Positions 1 to 7,723 of a stretch of DNA of 13,932 nucleotides are shown piece after piece. The notes beneath the pieces were generated by a model that did no database searches, was not told where the DNA came from, and saw nothing but the letters and a program-made list of their open reading frames with translations. Made by a program: the position numbers and the translations under genes. Positions within the stretch are counted from its first letter, which is position 1. Every line of letters starts with the position of its first letter. Source of the DNA: a bacterium (GTDB taxonomy: Bacteria > Bacillota_I > Bacilli_A > RF39 > UBA660); NCBI GenBank assembly GCA_029007415.1, contig JAQXHT010000061.1, positions 1 through 13,932 of the forward strand, in the 5' to 3' direction.

Positions 1-1
1 A

Positions 2-109
2 ATGTACAATTTTTCTCTGTTACAATATACAACATTAAAAACAAGAAATGTTTGTACTAAGAATATGCCTGTTGATGTTAGTAAAAACTATTATAAGATT
101 TTCAAATGA
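2..109 (+). CDS. Possible 3' end of an upstream gene or short ORF
   Basis: Reading frame 2 is open from the left edge to a TGA at 107-109, giving about 35 residues ending in DVSKNYYKIFK. An ATG sits at 2-4, but no upstream sequence is visible to judge a ribosome site, so this could be the tail of a gene that begins outside the window, a tiny ORF or chance. I recognise no family. The promoter of the next operon starts just downstream, which is consistent with a gene ending here. Confidence 0.2.
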   Translation: MYNFSLLQYTTLKTRNVCTKNMPVDVSKNYYKIFK

Positions 110-125
110 TTCCATCAGCACTTTG

Positions 126-154
126 TTGCATAAGAGATAAAAAATATGTATAAT
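126..154 (+). promoter_or_regulatory. Sigma-A-like promoter P1 for the ATPase/RloB operon
   Basis: TTGCAT at 126-131 and a perfect TATAAT at 149-154 are separated by 17 bases, the optimal spacing. It lies upstream of the ATG at 213. Confidence 0.55.
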
Positions 155-158
155 AAGC

Positions 159-187
159 TTCACAAATGAGAAAAATGATAATATAAT
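159..187 (+). promoter_or_regulatory. Sigma-A-like promoter P2 for the ATPase/RloB operon
   Basis: TTCACA at 159-164 and TATAAT at 182-187 have a 17-base spacer, placing a start site near 194, just ahead of the AGGAGG ribosome site at 202-207. It is tandem with P1. In such an AT-rich leader one of the two may be fortuitous. Confidence 0.45.
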
Positions 188-212
188 ATGGTATATAGAA
201 TAGGAGGCTAAC

Positions 213-1583
213 ATGTTAATTGGTTTTAAAATAAAGAATTTCAGGTCATTTAATGAGCTACAACATTTTTCAATGATTGCTGGAAAAACGAGAAATTTTA
301 ATGAACATATATGTGAAAAGAGAGGGAAAAAAATATTAAAATTTAGTTCTATATATGGTGCTAATGCATCTGGTAAATCAAATTTAGTATTAGCAATTGA
401 TTTGGGCAAGAAAATGATTTTATCTAATTCTGCGGCAATTTTTTCTAATCAATATTTTAGATTTGATAAAAATAACATTGATAAAAGTTCATATTTTGAA
501 TATGAGATAGAAAAAAATGGTAGATTATATTCATATGGTTTTGAAGTTAATGTAAATAGAAAAATCATTGATTCTGAATGGCTAATCGATATGACAAGTC
601 CTAAGGAATTAGTTATTTTTGAAAAGGATAACATAAATAAAACTTTCCATTCAAATTTGAAATTTGATAATAAAGATGATAAAAATAGATTTGACATATG
701 CAAAAAGGATATGAAAGATAATAATAACATTCTTTTCTTATCAGAAATGAATAGAAGAATTATGCTTTCTAAAGAAAAAAATGATTCTTTCAAGGATTTT
801 ATCAATGTTTTTGATTTTTTTGTAAATGATTTACAGATAATTTTACCAAATCAAAAACGTGAAATTCAATTTAATTATTTTTCAAAATTTAAAGATGAAA
901 TAAAACCTCTTTTATTTAAATTGGGGTTAGATATTACTGACTTAGTAGAATATAATACAACTATGGATGAAATAAAGGATAAATTAAAAAGTGAATATTC
1001 TGCTTTTATAGAACAATTCAATCAAGAATTTAACAAATTTAAAAAGGCAAAGGGATATAAATTTGAAGCAACACTTAGAATTGAGAATAGTATATATACA
1101 ATATCTTATGTTGAAAATGAAGAAGGATTTAAAGTTAAAGCAATTAAAGTTATTCACGGAGATCCAGATGTTCCTTTTGATACATATGAAGAATCAGATG
1201 GTACATTAAGAATTCTTGAACTAATCGATGTGTTATTATCTGATGAAAAAGTATATATTATTGATGAAATTGATAGAAGTTTACACCCGTCCCTTACTAT
1301 TGAATTTGTAAAAAGTTTTTTAGAATTATTAAAGGATAAAAATTCACAATTAATTATAACTACTCATGAATCTAGACTGTTAGATTATGATATATTACGT
1401 AGAGATGAAATATGGTTTACTGATAAAAATGAAGAAAAGGCAACAGAGTTATATTCATTAGAACAATTTAAAGATGATGCAAGATTTGACAGAAAAATAG
1501 ATAAAGCCTATTTAGATGGAAGATATGGTGCTATTCCTATTTTTCATGAATTCTTTGAGGTAGATAATGAGAATAACAAATAG
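213..1583 (+). CDS. AAA/ABC-type ATPase, RloA/AbiLi-like defence component
   Basis: A 456-residue P-loop ATPase of the RecF/SMC-like AAA15/AAA21 class. It opens with the typical FKIKNFRSF strand and has Walker A GANASGKSN at 49-57, an ABC-signature-like ESDGT at 327-331, Walker B VYIIDEIDRSLHP at 347-359, and a switch region ITTHES at 382-387. The insert between Walker A and the signature is long and rich in charged residues. The start is ATG 213, with AGGAGG at 202-207. It overlaps the following RloB-family gene by 17 bases, so the two are almost certainly co-translated. ATPases of this kind paired with RloB/AbiLii proteins occur in the AbiL abortive-infection system and in RloAB genes within restriction loci. 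A defence role is inferred from that pairing. The gene is strikingly AT-rich (12 G+C in the 60 bases at 661-720) compared with recA. OLD-type partners cannot be excluded on sequence alone. Confidence 0.85.
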   Translation: MLIGFKIKNFRSFNELQHFSMIAGKTRNFNEHICEKRGKKILKFSSIYGANASGKSNLVLAIDLGKKMILSNSAAIFSNQYFRFDKNNIDKSSYFEYEIEKNGRLYSYGFEVNVNRKIIDSEWLIDMTSPKELVIFEKDNINKTFHSNLKFDNKDDKNRFDICKKDMKDNNNILFLSEMNRRIMLSKEKNDSFKDFINVFDFFVNDLQIILPNQKREIQFNYFSKFKDEIKPLLFKLGLDITDLVEYNTTMDEIKDKLKSEYSAFIEQFNQEFNKFKKAKGYKFEATLRIENSIYTISYVENEEGFKVKAIKVIHGDPDVPFDTYEESDGTLRILELIDVLLSDEKVYIIDEIDRSLHPSLTIEFVKSFLELLKDKNSQLIITTHESRLLDYDILRRDEIWFTDKNEEKATELYSLEQFKDDARFDRKIDKAYLDGRYGAIPIFHEFFEVDNENNK

Positions 1584-2487
1584 TGATAACTTTGGAACAA
1601 GACCATCCAAAGAAATGTTAGAAAAAAGAAAATATTTTTTGATATACGAAGGTGAGTTAACTGAACCAATGTATTTTGGTGGCATAATAGATAATCAAAA
1701 TAGATTAGCAATAAGTCAATCACTATCAATTATAAGTGTATTAAGAAGTATAGAAGATTCTCATAATAGTCATCCTAAACACGTATTTGCATTGGCGAAA
1801 GAAATAATAAAAACAAATCAGGAAAGAATTATTACAAGTAAAAATTTAAAAAAATGTATTAATGATTTTATTGAAATGAATGAAGCTGTTGATAAAGACA
1901 AAAAATTACAAGCAGTTGAGGAATATTTTGCAAAGTATGCTAATAATGAAATTTATTTATATGAATTATATAATGTACTAGTTGATATATTTAAAATCGA
2001 TATATTTTCAGATTTGGTCGAGAAAGTTTTAAAATATTTAAATGAACAAATGAACTTATTAGATTATAATCCCGAAATAGATAAGATTAATCTAATAATT
2101 GATAGAGATAAAAATAGTTTTAAAGATTTTCAATATGACAGTTTATTAGCAGACTGTAAAGAAAAAAATATTTCTTTATATGTTAGTAATCCATCATTTG
2201 AAGTTTGGCTTTTAATGCATTTTGCCGAGTTTGATACCTTGGATTTTGATAAATTACTAGAAAATAAACGAGTTGGAAAAGGCAAAAAGGCAAGAAAATA
2301 TGCCGATAAAATGTTGTCAGAAATTAGTGGCTACGATAAAACAAACTTGCATTTTAGTAATTTTATAGATAAAGTTGATGATGCGATTGAACGTGAAAAG
2401 AAATATTGTGAAGATATTGAAGGTTTAAAATTCAATGTTGGTTCAAATGTTGGAATTTTAATTTCAAAACTTAGAAATAATAAATAA
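1567..2487 (+). CDS. RloB-family (AbiLii-like) protein
   Basis: A 306-residue protein with the hallmarks of the RloB family. These are a first strand with EGELTEP at 28-34, a central acidic LIIDRDKNSF at 176-185, the highly typical SNPSFEVWLLMHF at 207-219, and a C-terminal NVGSNVGILISKL at 290-302. The acidic EGE and DRD motifs resemble a Toprim-like metal centre, and nuclease activity is plausible for the family but not proven here. The start ATG 1567 has GAGG at 1557-1560 inside the preceding ATPase gene, which it overlaps. Pfam groups RloB proteins with lactococcal AbiLii, the partner of an ATPase in phage abortive infection, and the gene order here is the same. The stop is immediately followed by a hairpin terminator, so the operon appears to have only two genes. 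It is not the DUF4435 protein of PARIS as far as its motifs show. Confidence 0.85.
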   Translation: MRITNSDNFGTRPSKEMLEKRKYFLIYEGELTEPMYFGGIIDNQNRLAISQSLSIISVLRSIEDSHNSHPKHVFALAKEIIKTNQERIITSKNLKKCINDFIEMNEAVDKDKKLQAVEEYFAKYANNEIYLYELYNVLVDIFKIDIFSDLVEKVLKYLNEQMNLLDYNPEIDKINLIIDRDKNSFKDFQYDSLLADCKEKNISLYVSNPSFEVWLLMHFAEFDTLDFDKLLENKRVGKGKKARKYADKMLSEISGYDKTNLHFSNFIDKVDDAIEREKKYCEDIEGLKFNVGSNVGILISKLRNNK

Positions 2488-2523
2488 AAGGTTGTCATGA
2501 ATAATTTCATGCAACCTTTTTTT
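2487..2523. terminator. Terminator shared by the RloB operon and the convergent PBP gene
   Basis: A hairpin with arms AAGGTTG and CAACCTT is extended by CATGAA/TTCATG after a one-base bulge, with a short AT loop and a run of seven T on the plus strand. On the minus strand the T-run is interrupted, but the hairpin still lies just past the PBP stop at 2544, so it may serve both directions. Confidence 0.8.
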
Positions 2524-2543
2524 CTTAGAAATTTGAGATTTTT

Positions 2544-5399
2544 TTATTCGATTGTTTCGGTATCTTTATCTTCATCTCCACCTGGATCAGTTCCATTTCC
2601 GCTATTGCTTCCAGTTATAGTAACTGTTATATTTCCAGTTTCTTTCTTTTCTCCATCATATGTAAACTCATATCTTAAGGTATAAGTACCTGGTGTTGAT
2701 AAGGTAGTAGTGGATAATGATACACCACCTGGCCCGGTGATTGACGTTAATTTCCAATTACTTGCCTTACTTGTTACATTGTTACCATTTTCTGTAACAG
2801 TAACATATTTAACAATATCAGATACATTATATGATGTAGTAGAGATTGGACTATAAGTAACTTTCAAAGTAGAACTTGTTTTCTTTAATTCATAAGTAGC
2901 TGCATTACTCTTGATACCATCATAGCTTTTGTAAGCAGCAATTACTTTGTAAGTACCATAAGGGTTACTTTGATTAGTTACTGTGAATGATGTGTTACTA
3001 GTAAATCCTAATAAGGTATTGTTGAAATATACATTGTAACCAAATGTTCCATAAGAACTAGTTGAACTTGGTGGTGTAACGGCATTCCAAGAAAGACTAA
3101 CAGTGTTATTACTACTATTATAAACTGCTTTAAGATTAGTTGGAGCCGGTAAATTTTCTTCTGCTGTTTGTGTACTTGTTGGTTCACTACCTTTTTTGAA
3201 GTATTCATAAGTAATTGCTCCAGAGTAACCAGCACCAGCTATTTTGGCAGGGTTACTTCCAGCTACTATTCCTAATTTAACAACGCTACTAGGCATTTTA
3301 AATTCTTCTTTATTCTTTTCAAATACTTCTTTTGCAAGAGCTGCAAATAATTTATCTTTTTGAGTACTACATTTTAGGTTGTGACAATATAGACCTTGAC
3401 TAACTAATTCTTTAGTTGCACTTGTATATCCATACCACATACCAATAACGGTTTTAGTAGTATAACCAATTGTCCAAGAATCACGGATAGCATCATCACT
3501 CATACCTAATGTTGCTCTTGTTTTTTCATCAAAGTTTGTAGTACCAGTCTTCATAGCTACTCTATCAAGATTACCAGAACCGATTAAAGTTACATCATCT
3601 AAGATACTAGTAATCATATAAGCAGTTGAATCACTCATTGCTTGTCTTCTAACACCTTCGTGTTTTTTCTCTTCACCTGTATCACGGAATATTACTTTAC
3701 TAACAGAATATGGTTCATTATAATATCCACCATTTGAGAAAGCAGCATAAGCAGCAGCCATTTGTAAAGAGTTAACACCAGTAAAAGCTCCTAGGGCATG
3801 TGCTTCGTGAATTTTTCCATTTTCAATTTCTGGTTCAATACCAAGATTTTGAACAAATTCAATAATCTTTTTATTATCAACTTGTTGGAAAGCTTTTAAA
3901 GCAGGGATATTTCTTGATAAAGATAGGGCTTTTCGCATTGAGATTGCTCCCATAAAAGTACCATCCCAGTTATTGATTGATTTACCGTTAGTATAAGAAT
4001 AAGGTTCATCAATAAATAATCTATAGTTTCCATTATCATTATAACCATAAGTAGAAGCGTTGTTGTATTCAATTAATGGTCCGTAATCGAACAGTGGTTT
4101 AGCAGTAGAACCTGGCTGTCTTTTAATTTCATCACTAGTAGCAAGGTTTAACTCTTTAGCACCTTTTTTATTACGACCAGCTCCGATAGCAAGTATTTTA
4201 CCAGTAGCGCTATCTAAGACACTAACACCACTTTGAATAGTATCATTAGCCCAAGTATAGCTTTCCCCATTCATAACTTTGTCAACACCATCTTGTTTAG
4301 ATCTATCTAAGTTTGTATAAACTTTCATAGAAACAGTGTAAGGGTCAGCTTTATATTTAGCGATACATTCATCAACAACAGTATCAATATATCCTTGGTA
4401 TTTAGATAAACCATTTTGTGCTGAAACGTTATAATCAACTAGTGATTCAACTGGTATACTAGTAGCCATTTCTCTTTCTTCACTAGTTATATAACCATGA
4501 CGTTCCATTAAATATAAAACGGTATTACGTCTTCTAGTAACTGATTTAATATTATCAGTATTAGTTGGTTTATATAGGTTAGGAGCTTTAAACATACCTG
4601 CTATAATAGAAGCTTCGGCAAGGTTTAAATCACCAATATCTTTATTAAAGTATGCAAGTGCTGCTTGTTTAACACCATAGATGTTTCCACCTAAGTTGTG
4701 GTTGTTTACATAAAACTCAATTATTTGTTCTTTGGTGTAATTCTTTTCTAGTTTGAATACAGAAAGATAAATATCAGTAAACTTTCTAATTATACCTTTG
4801 ATACCATGGTCATCTGCTGATGTAAATGAGTTTTTAATAACTTGCATGGAAAGAGTAGAAGCTCCACCGGCATCACTATGTCCAACCATTTGTCCTAAAG
4901 ATGCCTTTAGAAATCTTGGAGCATCGAAACCATTATGTTGGAAAAATCTTGAATCTTCTGTAGCTACAATAGCATCTACTAAGACTTCTGGTAACTCATC
5001 ATAGGTTACTTTCTCACGCATTTCTGTTCCAAGTCGTTCAAATTCATTACCATCAATATCGTAAAGAATACTTGGTTCTTTTTCATTTAACTGACTAACA
5101 TCAAACTTAGGGGCTTTAATAACGACATAAGCTAAGAATGCAATTCCAAGAAGCATTACTAAAATACCGAGTGATAATATAATAATGATAATTATATTCA
5201 GTATTTTTTTCTGCTTTGGTTTGTTTTTTACTTTATCCAGCAAGTGAGCAAACCCCACAATTACTAAAATACCCACTCCTAAAAAGGCAGTTAGTAACCA
5301 GCCAATGATAAAGTAGCTAATAATCATTAAGATTAAAAAAGCTCCTAAGAAAATAAGCATTAAATTACTGTTTTGTTTTTGCTTTGTTTTCTTTTTCAT
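2544..5399 (-). CDS. ponA: Class A penicillin-binding protein (bifunctional peptidoglycan synthase) with FN3-like and Ig-like tail
   Basis: A 951-residue membrane-anchored enzyme that polymerises and cross-links peptidoglycan outside the membrane. The GT51 domain has ATEDSRFF at 146-153 (catalytic Glu148), GGASTLSMQ at 178-186, and the EQIIEFYVN helix at 224-232. The transpeptidase domain has SxxK as S431-TA-K434, SxN as S495-R-N497, and KTGT at 617-620. Residues 750-838 look like a fibronectin type III domain and 845-929 like a bacterial Ig-like domain, followed by a Gly/Asp-rich acidic end. Unusually, three hydrophobic segments (about 12-31, 33-52 and 68-93) precede the catalytic part, where one anchor is normal. 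The motif with SMQ instead of TQQ is a known natural variant, seen for example in PBP1C. The start has GGAGG at 5406-5410. It overlaps the 3' end of recU by 35 bases, which is the conserved recU-ponA operon. The symbol is by synteny; the enzyme class is certain. Confidence 0.95.
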   Translation of the reverse strand: MKKKTKQKQNSNLMLIFLGAFLILMIISYFIIGWLLTAFLGVGILVIVGFAHLLDKVKNKPKQKKILNIIIIIILSLGILVMLLGIAFLAYVVIKAPKFDVSQLNEKEPSILYDIDGNEFERLGTEMREKVTYDELPEVLVDAIVATEDSRFFQHNGFDAPRFLKASLGQMVGHSDAGGASTLSMQVIKNSFTSADDHGIKGIIRKFTDIYLSVFKLEKNYTKEQIIEFYVNNHNLGGNIYGVKQAALAYFNKDIGDLNLAEASIIAGMFKAPNLYKPTNTDNIKSVTRRRNTVLYLMERHGYITSEEREMATSIPVESLVDYNVSAQNGLSKYQGYIDTVVDECIAKYKADPYTVSMKVYTNLDRSKQDGVDKVMNGESYTWANDTIQSGVSVLDSATGKILAIGAGRNKKGAKELNLATSDEIKRQPGSTAKPLFDYGPLIEYNNASTYGYNDNGNYRLFIDEPYSYTNGKSINNWDGTFMGAISMRKALSLSRNIPALKAFQQVDNKKIIEFVQNLGIEPEIENGKIHEAHALGAFTGVNSLQMAAAYAAFSNGGYYNEPYSVSKVIFRDTGEEKKHEGVRRQAMSDSTAYMITSILDDVTLIGSGNLDRVAMKTGTTNFDEKTRATLGMSDDAIRDSWTIGYTTKTVIGMWYGYTSATKELVSQGLYCHNLKCSTQKDKLFAALAKEVFEKNKEEFKMPSSVVKLGIVAGSNPAKIAGAGYSGAITYEYFKKGSEPTSTQTAEENLPAPTNLKAVYNSSNNTVSLSWNAVTPPSSTSSYGTFGYNVYFNNTLLGFTSNTSFTVTNQSNPYGTYKVIAAYKSYDGIKSNAATYELKKTSSTLKVTYSPISTTSYNVSDIVKYVTVTENGNNVTSKASNWKLTSITGPGGVSLSTTTLSTPGTYTLRYEFTYDGEKKETGNITVTITGSNSGNGTDPGGDEDKDTETIE

Positions 5400-5961
5400 T
5401 TTTTACCTCCAAAATATTATCTATAATACTTAGATAATTGATTCTAGGTCTAAAACCCTCTTTAATAATGTGTCCATACTTTACAAAATAATTATGTGGA
5501 ATAGATTTTCTTTCATTATTAGAAAAATAATTTTTCAAATCACTATTCATTAATATATATGTTTCGTTAAGTGTTGTAAAGCGTACAATTAGAAAACCAA
5601 TTCCCCCAGCATTTGTAATATTTTCTAAATGTTTAAGTTGGTGAAGATGAATATTAGCAAGTGGAAAGGATGTTTTGTTCTTTGTTTCCTTTGCTTCAAA
5701 GTCAATATAGTAACCCTTATAAATACCATTATAGTCCGTAGTTGATGGTTCAGCATAGAAAGCTTCTTTTATAATTTTACTGTTTCCTTTAAAATCAACT
5801 TTAGTAACTTTTATAGGAGTAGGTTTTTTATAAATATATGCAATATTGTTTTCTATATAATATTGATTGGACTTATTAATGTCATCTTCTAAAGTCATTC
5901 CTCGGTTTTTATAATTTATAAGATAATTACTTGTTTTCTTGATTCCAATAGGATAATTCAT
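5365..5961 (-). CDS. recU: Holliday junction resolvase RecU
   Basis: A 198-residue RecU, the Firmicutes enzyme that cleaves Holliday junctions during recombination and chromosome segregation. Family landmarks are NRGMTLEDDIN at 19-29, KKPTPIKV at 45-52, STTDYNG at 73-79 and IDFEAKET at 86-93. The metal-binding and catalytic residues correspond to D76, D87, E89 and K91. The conserved FPLANIHLHQ follows. I place the start at ATG 5961 because AGGTGA at 5967-5972 is an ideal ribosome site for it. The in-frame GTG at 5970, three codons earlier, lies inside that ribosome site. The Lys-rich C-terminus is encoded within the start of the PBP gene. A TATAAT at 5980-5985 on the minus strand may be its -10 element, but I see no convincing -35. 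Confidence 0.95.
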   Translation of the reverse strand: MNYPIGIKKTSNYLINYKNRGMTLEDDINKSNQYYIENNIAYIYKKPTPIKVTKVDFKGNSKIIKEAFYAEPSTTDYNGIYKGYYIDFEAKETKNKTSFPLANIHLHQLKHLENITNAGGIGFLIVRFTTLNETYILMNSDLKNYFSNNERKSIPHNYFVKYGHIIKEGFRPRINYLSIIDNILEVKNEKENKAKTKQ

Positions 5962-6052
5962 TTCATTCACCTAAGATATATTATAGCGCATTTTAAAGCC
6001 TTTTTCTATATAAAGATAAGTTGTACATTAAAATTATAGTAATTACTTATAA

Positions 6053-6064
6053 GGTATTTATACC
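6053..6064. promoter_or_regulatory. Small inverted repeat in the recU/6136 divergent spacer
   Basis: GGTAT and ATACC flank TT in the 174-base spacer between the divergent genes. The size suits a weak operator or is chance in AT-rich DNA. The rest of the spacer shows only a possible -10 (TAAAAT at 6106-6111) for the plus-strand gene and the -10 for recU. Confidence 0.15.
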
Positions 6065-6135
6065 ATCTTTAAAAAATAATAAGTGATTTTTTTTAAAAGT
6101 TGTGGTAAAATACAGAAACGAAAGGAGAATCATGT

Positions 6136-7011
6136 ATGACAAATATAGATTTTACAAATGAAGAAAGTGTGAATTATATACTTAATTATAGTCAAATGTT
6201 AATAAATGAGATGGCAAAAACCAAAACTAAGAAAAAGGATTGCTATAAGACAGAGCAAGCTATAATATTAGCTGCAATGATTTCATATTATGGTTTTGAA
6301 AATTTAGATACAGTATATAAAGCTTTTGAAAAAACATATTTTTCAGATGAAATAATACCAATGGATTCTAAAAATAAAAATACTTTGGTTGAGGCATATT
6401 GTAGTTTTGACATATCAAGTGATTTAAATAATAGATATCATATAGATAGAACTATTAATTTTGGAGTTAAACAACTAAATGAAAGTCAAAAAGTAAAATC
6501 ATTAACTCATGAAATAAATCACATTGTTAATTCAATAATAGCATCAATTTGTAAAAGAAATGGTTCCTTACTTTTTAGAAGTGGAATGGCACTTCATTCA
6601 CTTGATGGTATGTATAGTGAATCGGTCTATTTTGAAGAAGCAGTTGATGAGTCACAAGCAACTGAAATCTTTGATATTATAGGTTTGTTTAAAAATTTCA
6701 ATATAAAAAATCCATCTATTGCTCAAGAAATTCAAAAAATAAATCCTAATATAGTAAGAGATGATTATAAAATTTTAGTTACCAGTATAAAACCACTATA
6801 TATGAACCGAGAATTTAATTATATTTTAAAAAATAAGCGATTAACTGGAGATTTAAAAGAAATAAGAGAACATTTTGATGATAAAGTTGGTATTCCAAAT
6901 GCTTTTCAAGATTTAGTAAAAACAGTTGATGAGTTAAATATCAATCCAAATTATTTAACAATGCAAAGAGTAATGGATAAAGCTTATCAATATACAAAAA
7001 AGCGAGTTTAA
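6136..7011 (+). CDS. Unknown cytosolic protein with HExxH motif, putative zinc metallopeptidase-like
   Basis: A 291-residue protein of no family I can name. The strongest clue is HEINH at residues 125-129, preceded by hydrophobic and polar residues (KSLT) as in zincin active-site helices. Thirty-eight residues later comes EEAVDESQATE at 167-177, which could supply a third zinc ligand (E167 or E168), as in gluzincins. There is no signal peptide and no transmembrane segment, so the protein should be cytosolic. The rest is mostly helical and charged. The start ATG 6136 is supported by AAAGGAG at 6121-6127. An out-of-frame ATG at 6132 leads to a stop after nine codons. The gene stands alone, diverges from recU and ends at a bidirectional terminator facing an unknown minus-strand gene. 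HExxH can occur by chance, so peptidase activity is only a hypothesis. Confidence 0.7.
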   Translation: MTNIDFTNEESVNYILNYSQMLINEMAKTKTKKKDCYKTEQAIILAAMISYYGFENLDTVYKAFEKTYFSDEIIPMDSKNKNTLVEAYCSFDISSDLNNRYHIDRTINFGVKQLNESQKVKSLTHEINHIVNSIIASICKRNGSLLFRSGMALHSLDGMYSESVYFEEAVDESQATEIFDIIGLFKNFNIKNPSIAQEIQKINPNIVRDDYKILVTSIKPLYMNREFNYILKNKRLTGDLKEIREHFDDKVGIPNAFQDLVKTVDELNINPNYLTMQRVMDKAYQYTKKRV

Positions 7012-7020
7012 ATCATAAAT

Positions 7021-7062
7021 AAAAAATGATATTCTAGTTTTTAGCTAGTTATATCATTTTTT
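7021..7062. terminator. Bidirectional terminator between convergent genes
   Basis: AAAAAATGATAT pairs with ATATCATTTTTT, and an inner CTAG/CTAG pair caps the stem. It lies just after the stop of the HExxH gene, and it contains the stop codon of the minus-strand gene (7054-7056). The A- and T-runs on each side allow termination in both directions. Confidence 0.75.
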
Positions 7063-7698
7063 ATTACTTACTTTTCTTTTTAATTTATAAACTTTTACAC
7101 TATTTTCTTTTCTTTTAGAAGGACTGCAATAATTAGTAACAGTATCTAGTAGTGGAATATCAGTAGCAATCATAGCTGTAACTGCTGGATATTTTTTTTC
7201 AAGATTAACTAACGAATCGAAACATTCTTTCTTTTCTTCTTCTAATCTAATATTAGTTTTAGAATCGGCAGCATAAAAGTATTTTCTTTCATCATCACCT
7301 TTATAGTTAAAAGAAATTTCTTTATCAGAAAACCAACAAACTATATTTCTATCTCCTTCTTTAGTTTTTATACAATATTTAACATTATCATCTTCATCAA
7401 TTCTCTTACGCATTGAAAAGTTTATTTCATCTTCGTCAATGTTTCCTAATTGAATATGATCAATTTCATAACTATTATTTCTTTTACTAAGACTAATGGC
7501 AGTATCATGTCCTTTGATACGAACTCTACCTTGCTCATCACTAAGAATTTTTATATTTTCCTTTTTCTTCTCTCTCTTGCTGCGCATTGTAATCCAGCCG
7601 TTTTCAACTGTTAAAGTTTTTCCTAGCATAGAAAACACTTGCTCATTATCTTTCCTTTTTAAGAAACTATCTAGTCTAATCATTATATTTGTTCCCAT
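7054..7698 (-). CDS. Unknown charged protein, 214 residues
   Basis: I do not recognise this protein. It begins MGTNIMIRLDSFLKR and is rich in Lys, Glu and Asp. It has no signal peptide and no membrane segment, alternates short beta-like stretches with charged loops, and ends in a basic tail (KLKRKVSNKK). Residues near 165-180 (AVTAMIATDIPLLDTV) form the only hydrophobic helix-like stretch. The frame is open as far as 7884, but the start is set at ATG 7698 because AAGGAGG at 7706-7712 lies seven bases upstream and a consensus promoter lies at 7724-7751, which would exclude the longer form. It is monocistronic, convergent with the HExxH gene and divergent from gpsB. The strong promoter suggests the product is made in quantity. 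Function unknown. Confidence 0.75.
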   Translation of the reverse strand: MGTNIMIRLDSFLKRKDNEQVFSMLGKTLTVENGWITMRSKREKKKENIKILSDEQGRVRIKGHDTAISLSKRNNSYEIDHIQLGNIDEDEINFSMRKRIDEDDNVKYCIKTKEGDRNIVCWFSDKEISFNYKGDDERKYFYAADSKTNIRLEEEKKECFDSLVNLEKKYPAVTAMIATDIPLLDTVTNYCSPSKRKENSVKVYKLKRKVSNKK

Positions 7699-7723
7699 GT
7701 AAAAACCTCCTTGAAGTGATTTA

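Noticed and set aside
35..805. Minus-strand open frames opposite the ATPase gene
   Set aside because: They are antisense to conserved motifs, Leu/Ser/Phe-rich as expected of antisense frames in AT-rich coding DNA, and lack ribosome sites.
213..2487. PARIS (AriA/AriB) or retron/OLD identity for the ATPase pair
   Set aside because: The second protein carries RloB motifs (EGELTEP, SNPSFEVWLLMHF) rather than what I know of DUF4435 AriB. No reverse transcriptase or msr-msd is present.
2497..2685. Plus-strand ORF starting inside the terminator downstream of RloB
   Set aside because: Its start lies in the terminator hairpin and the rest is antisense to the Ig-like domain of the PBP.
4798..5004. 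Plus-strand frame opposite the GT51 domain
   Set aside because: It is antisense to the catalytic region of the PBP and has no ribosome site.
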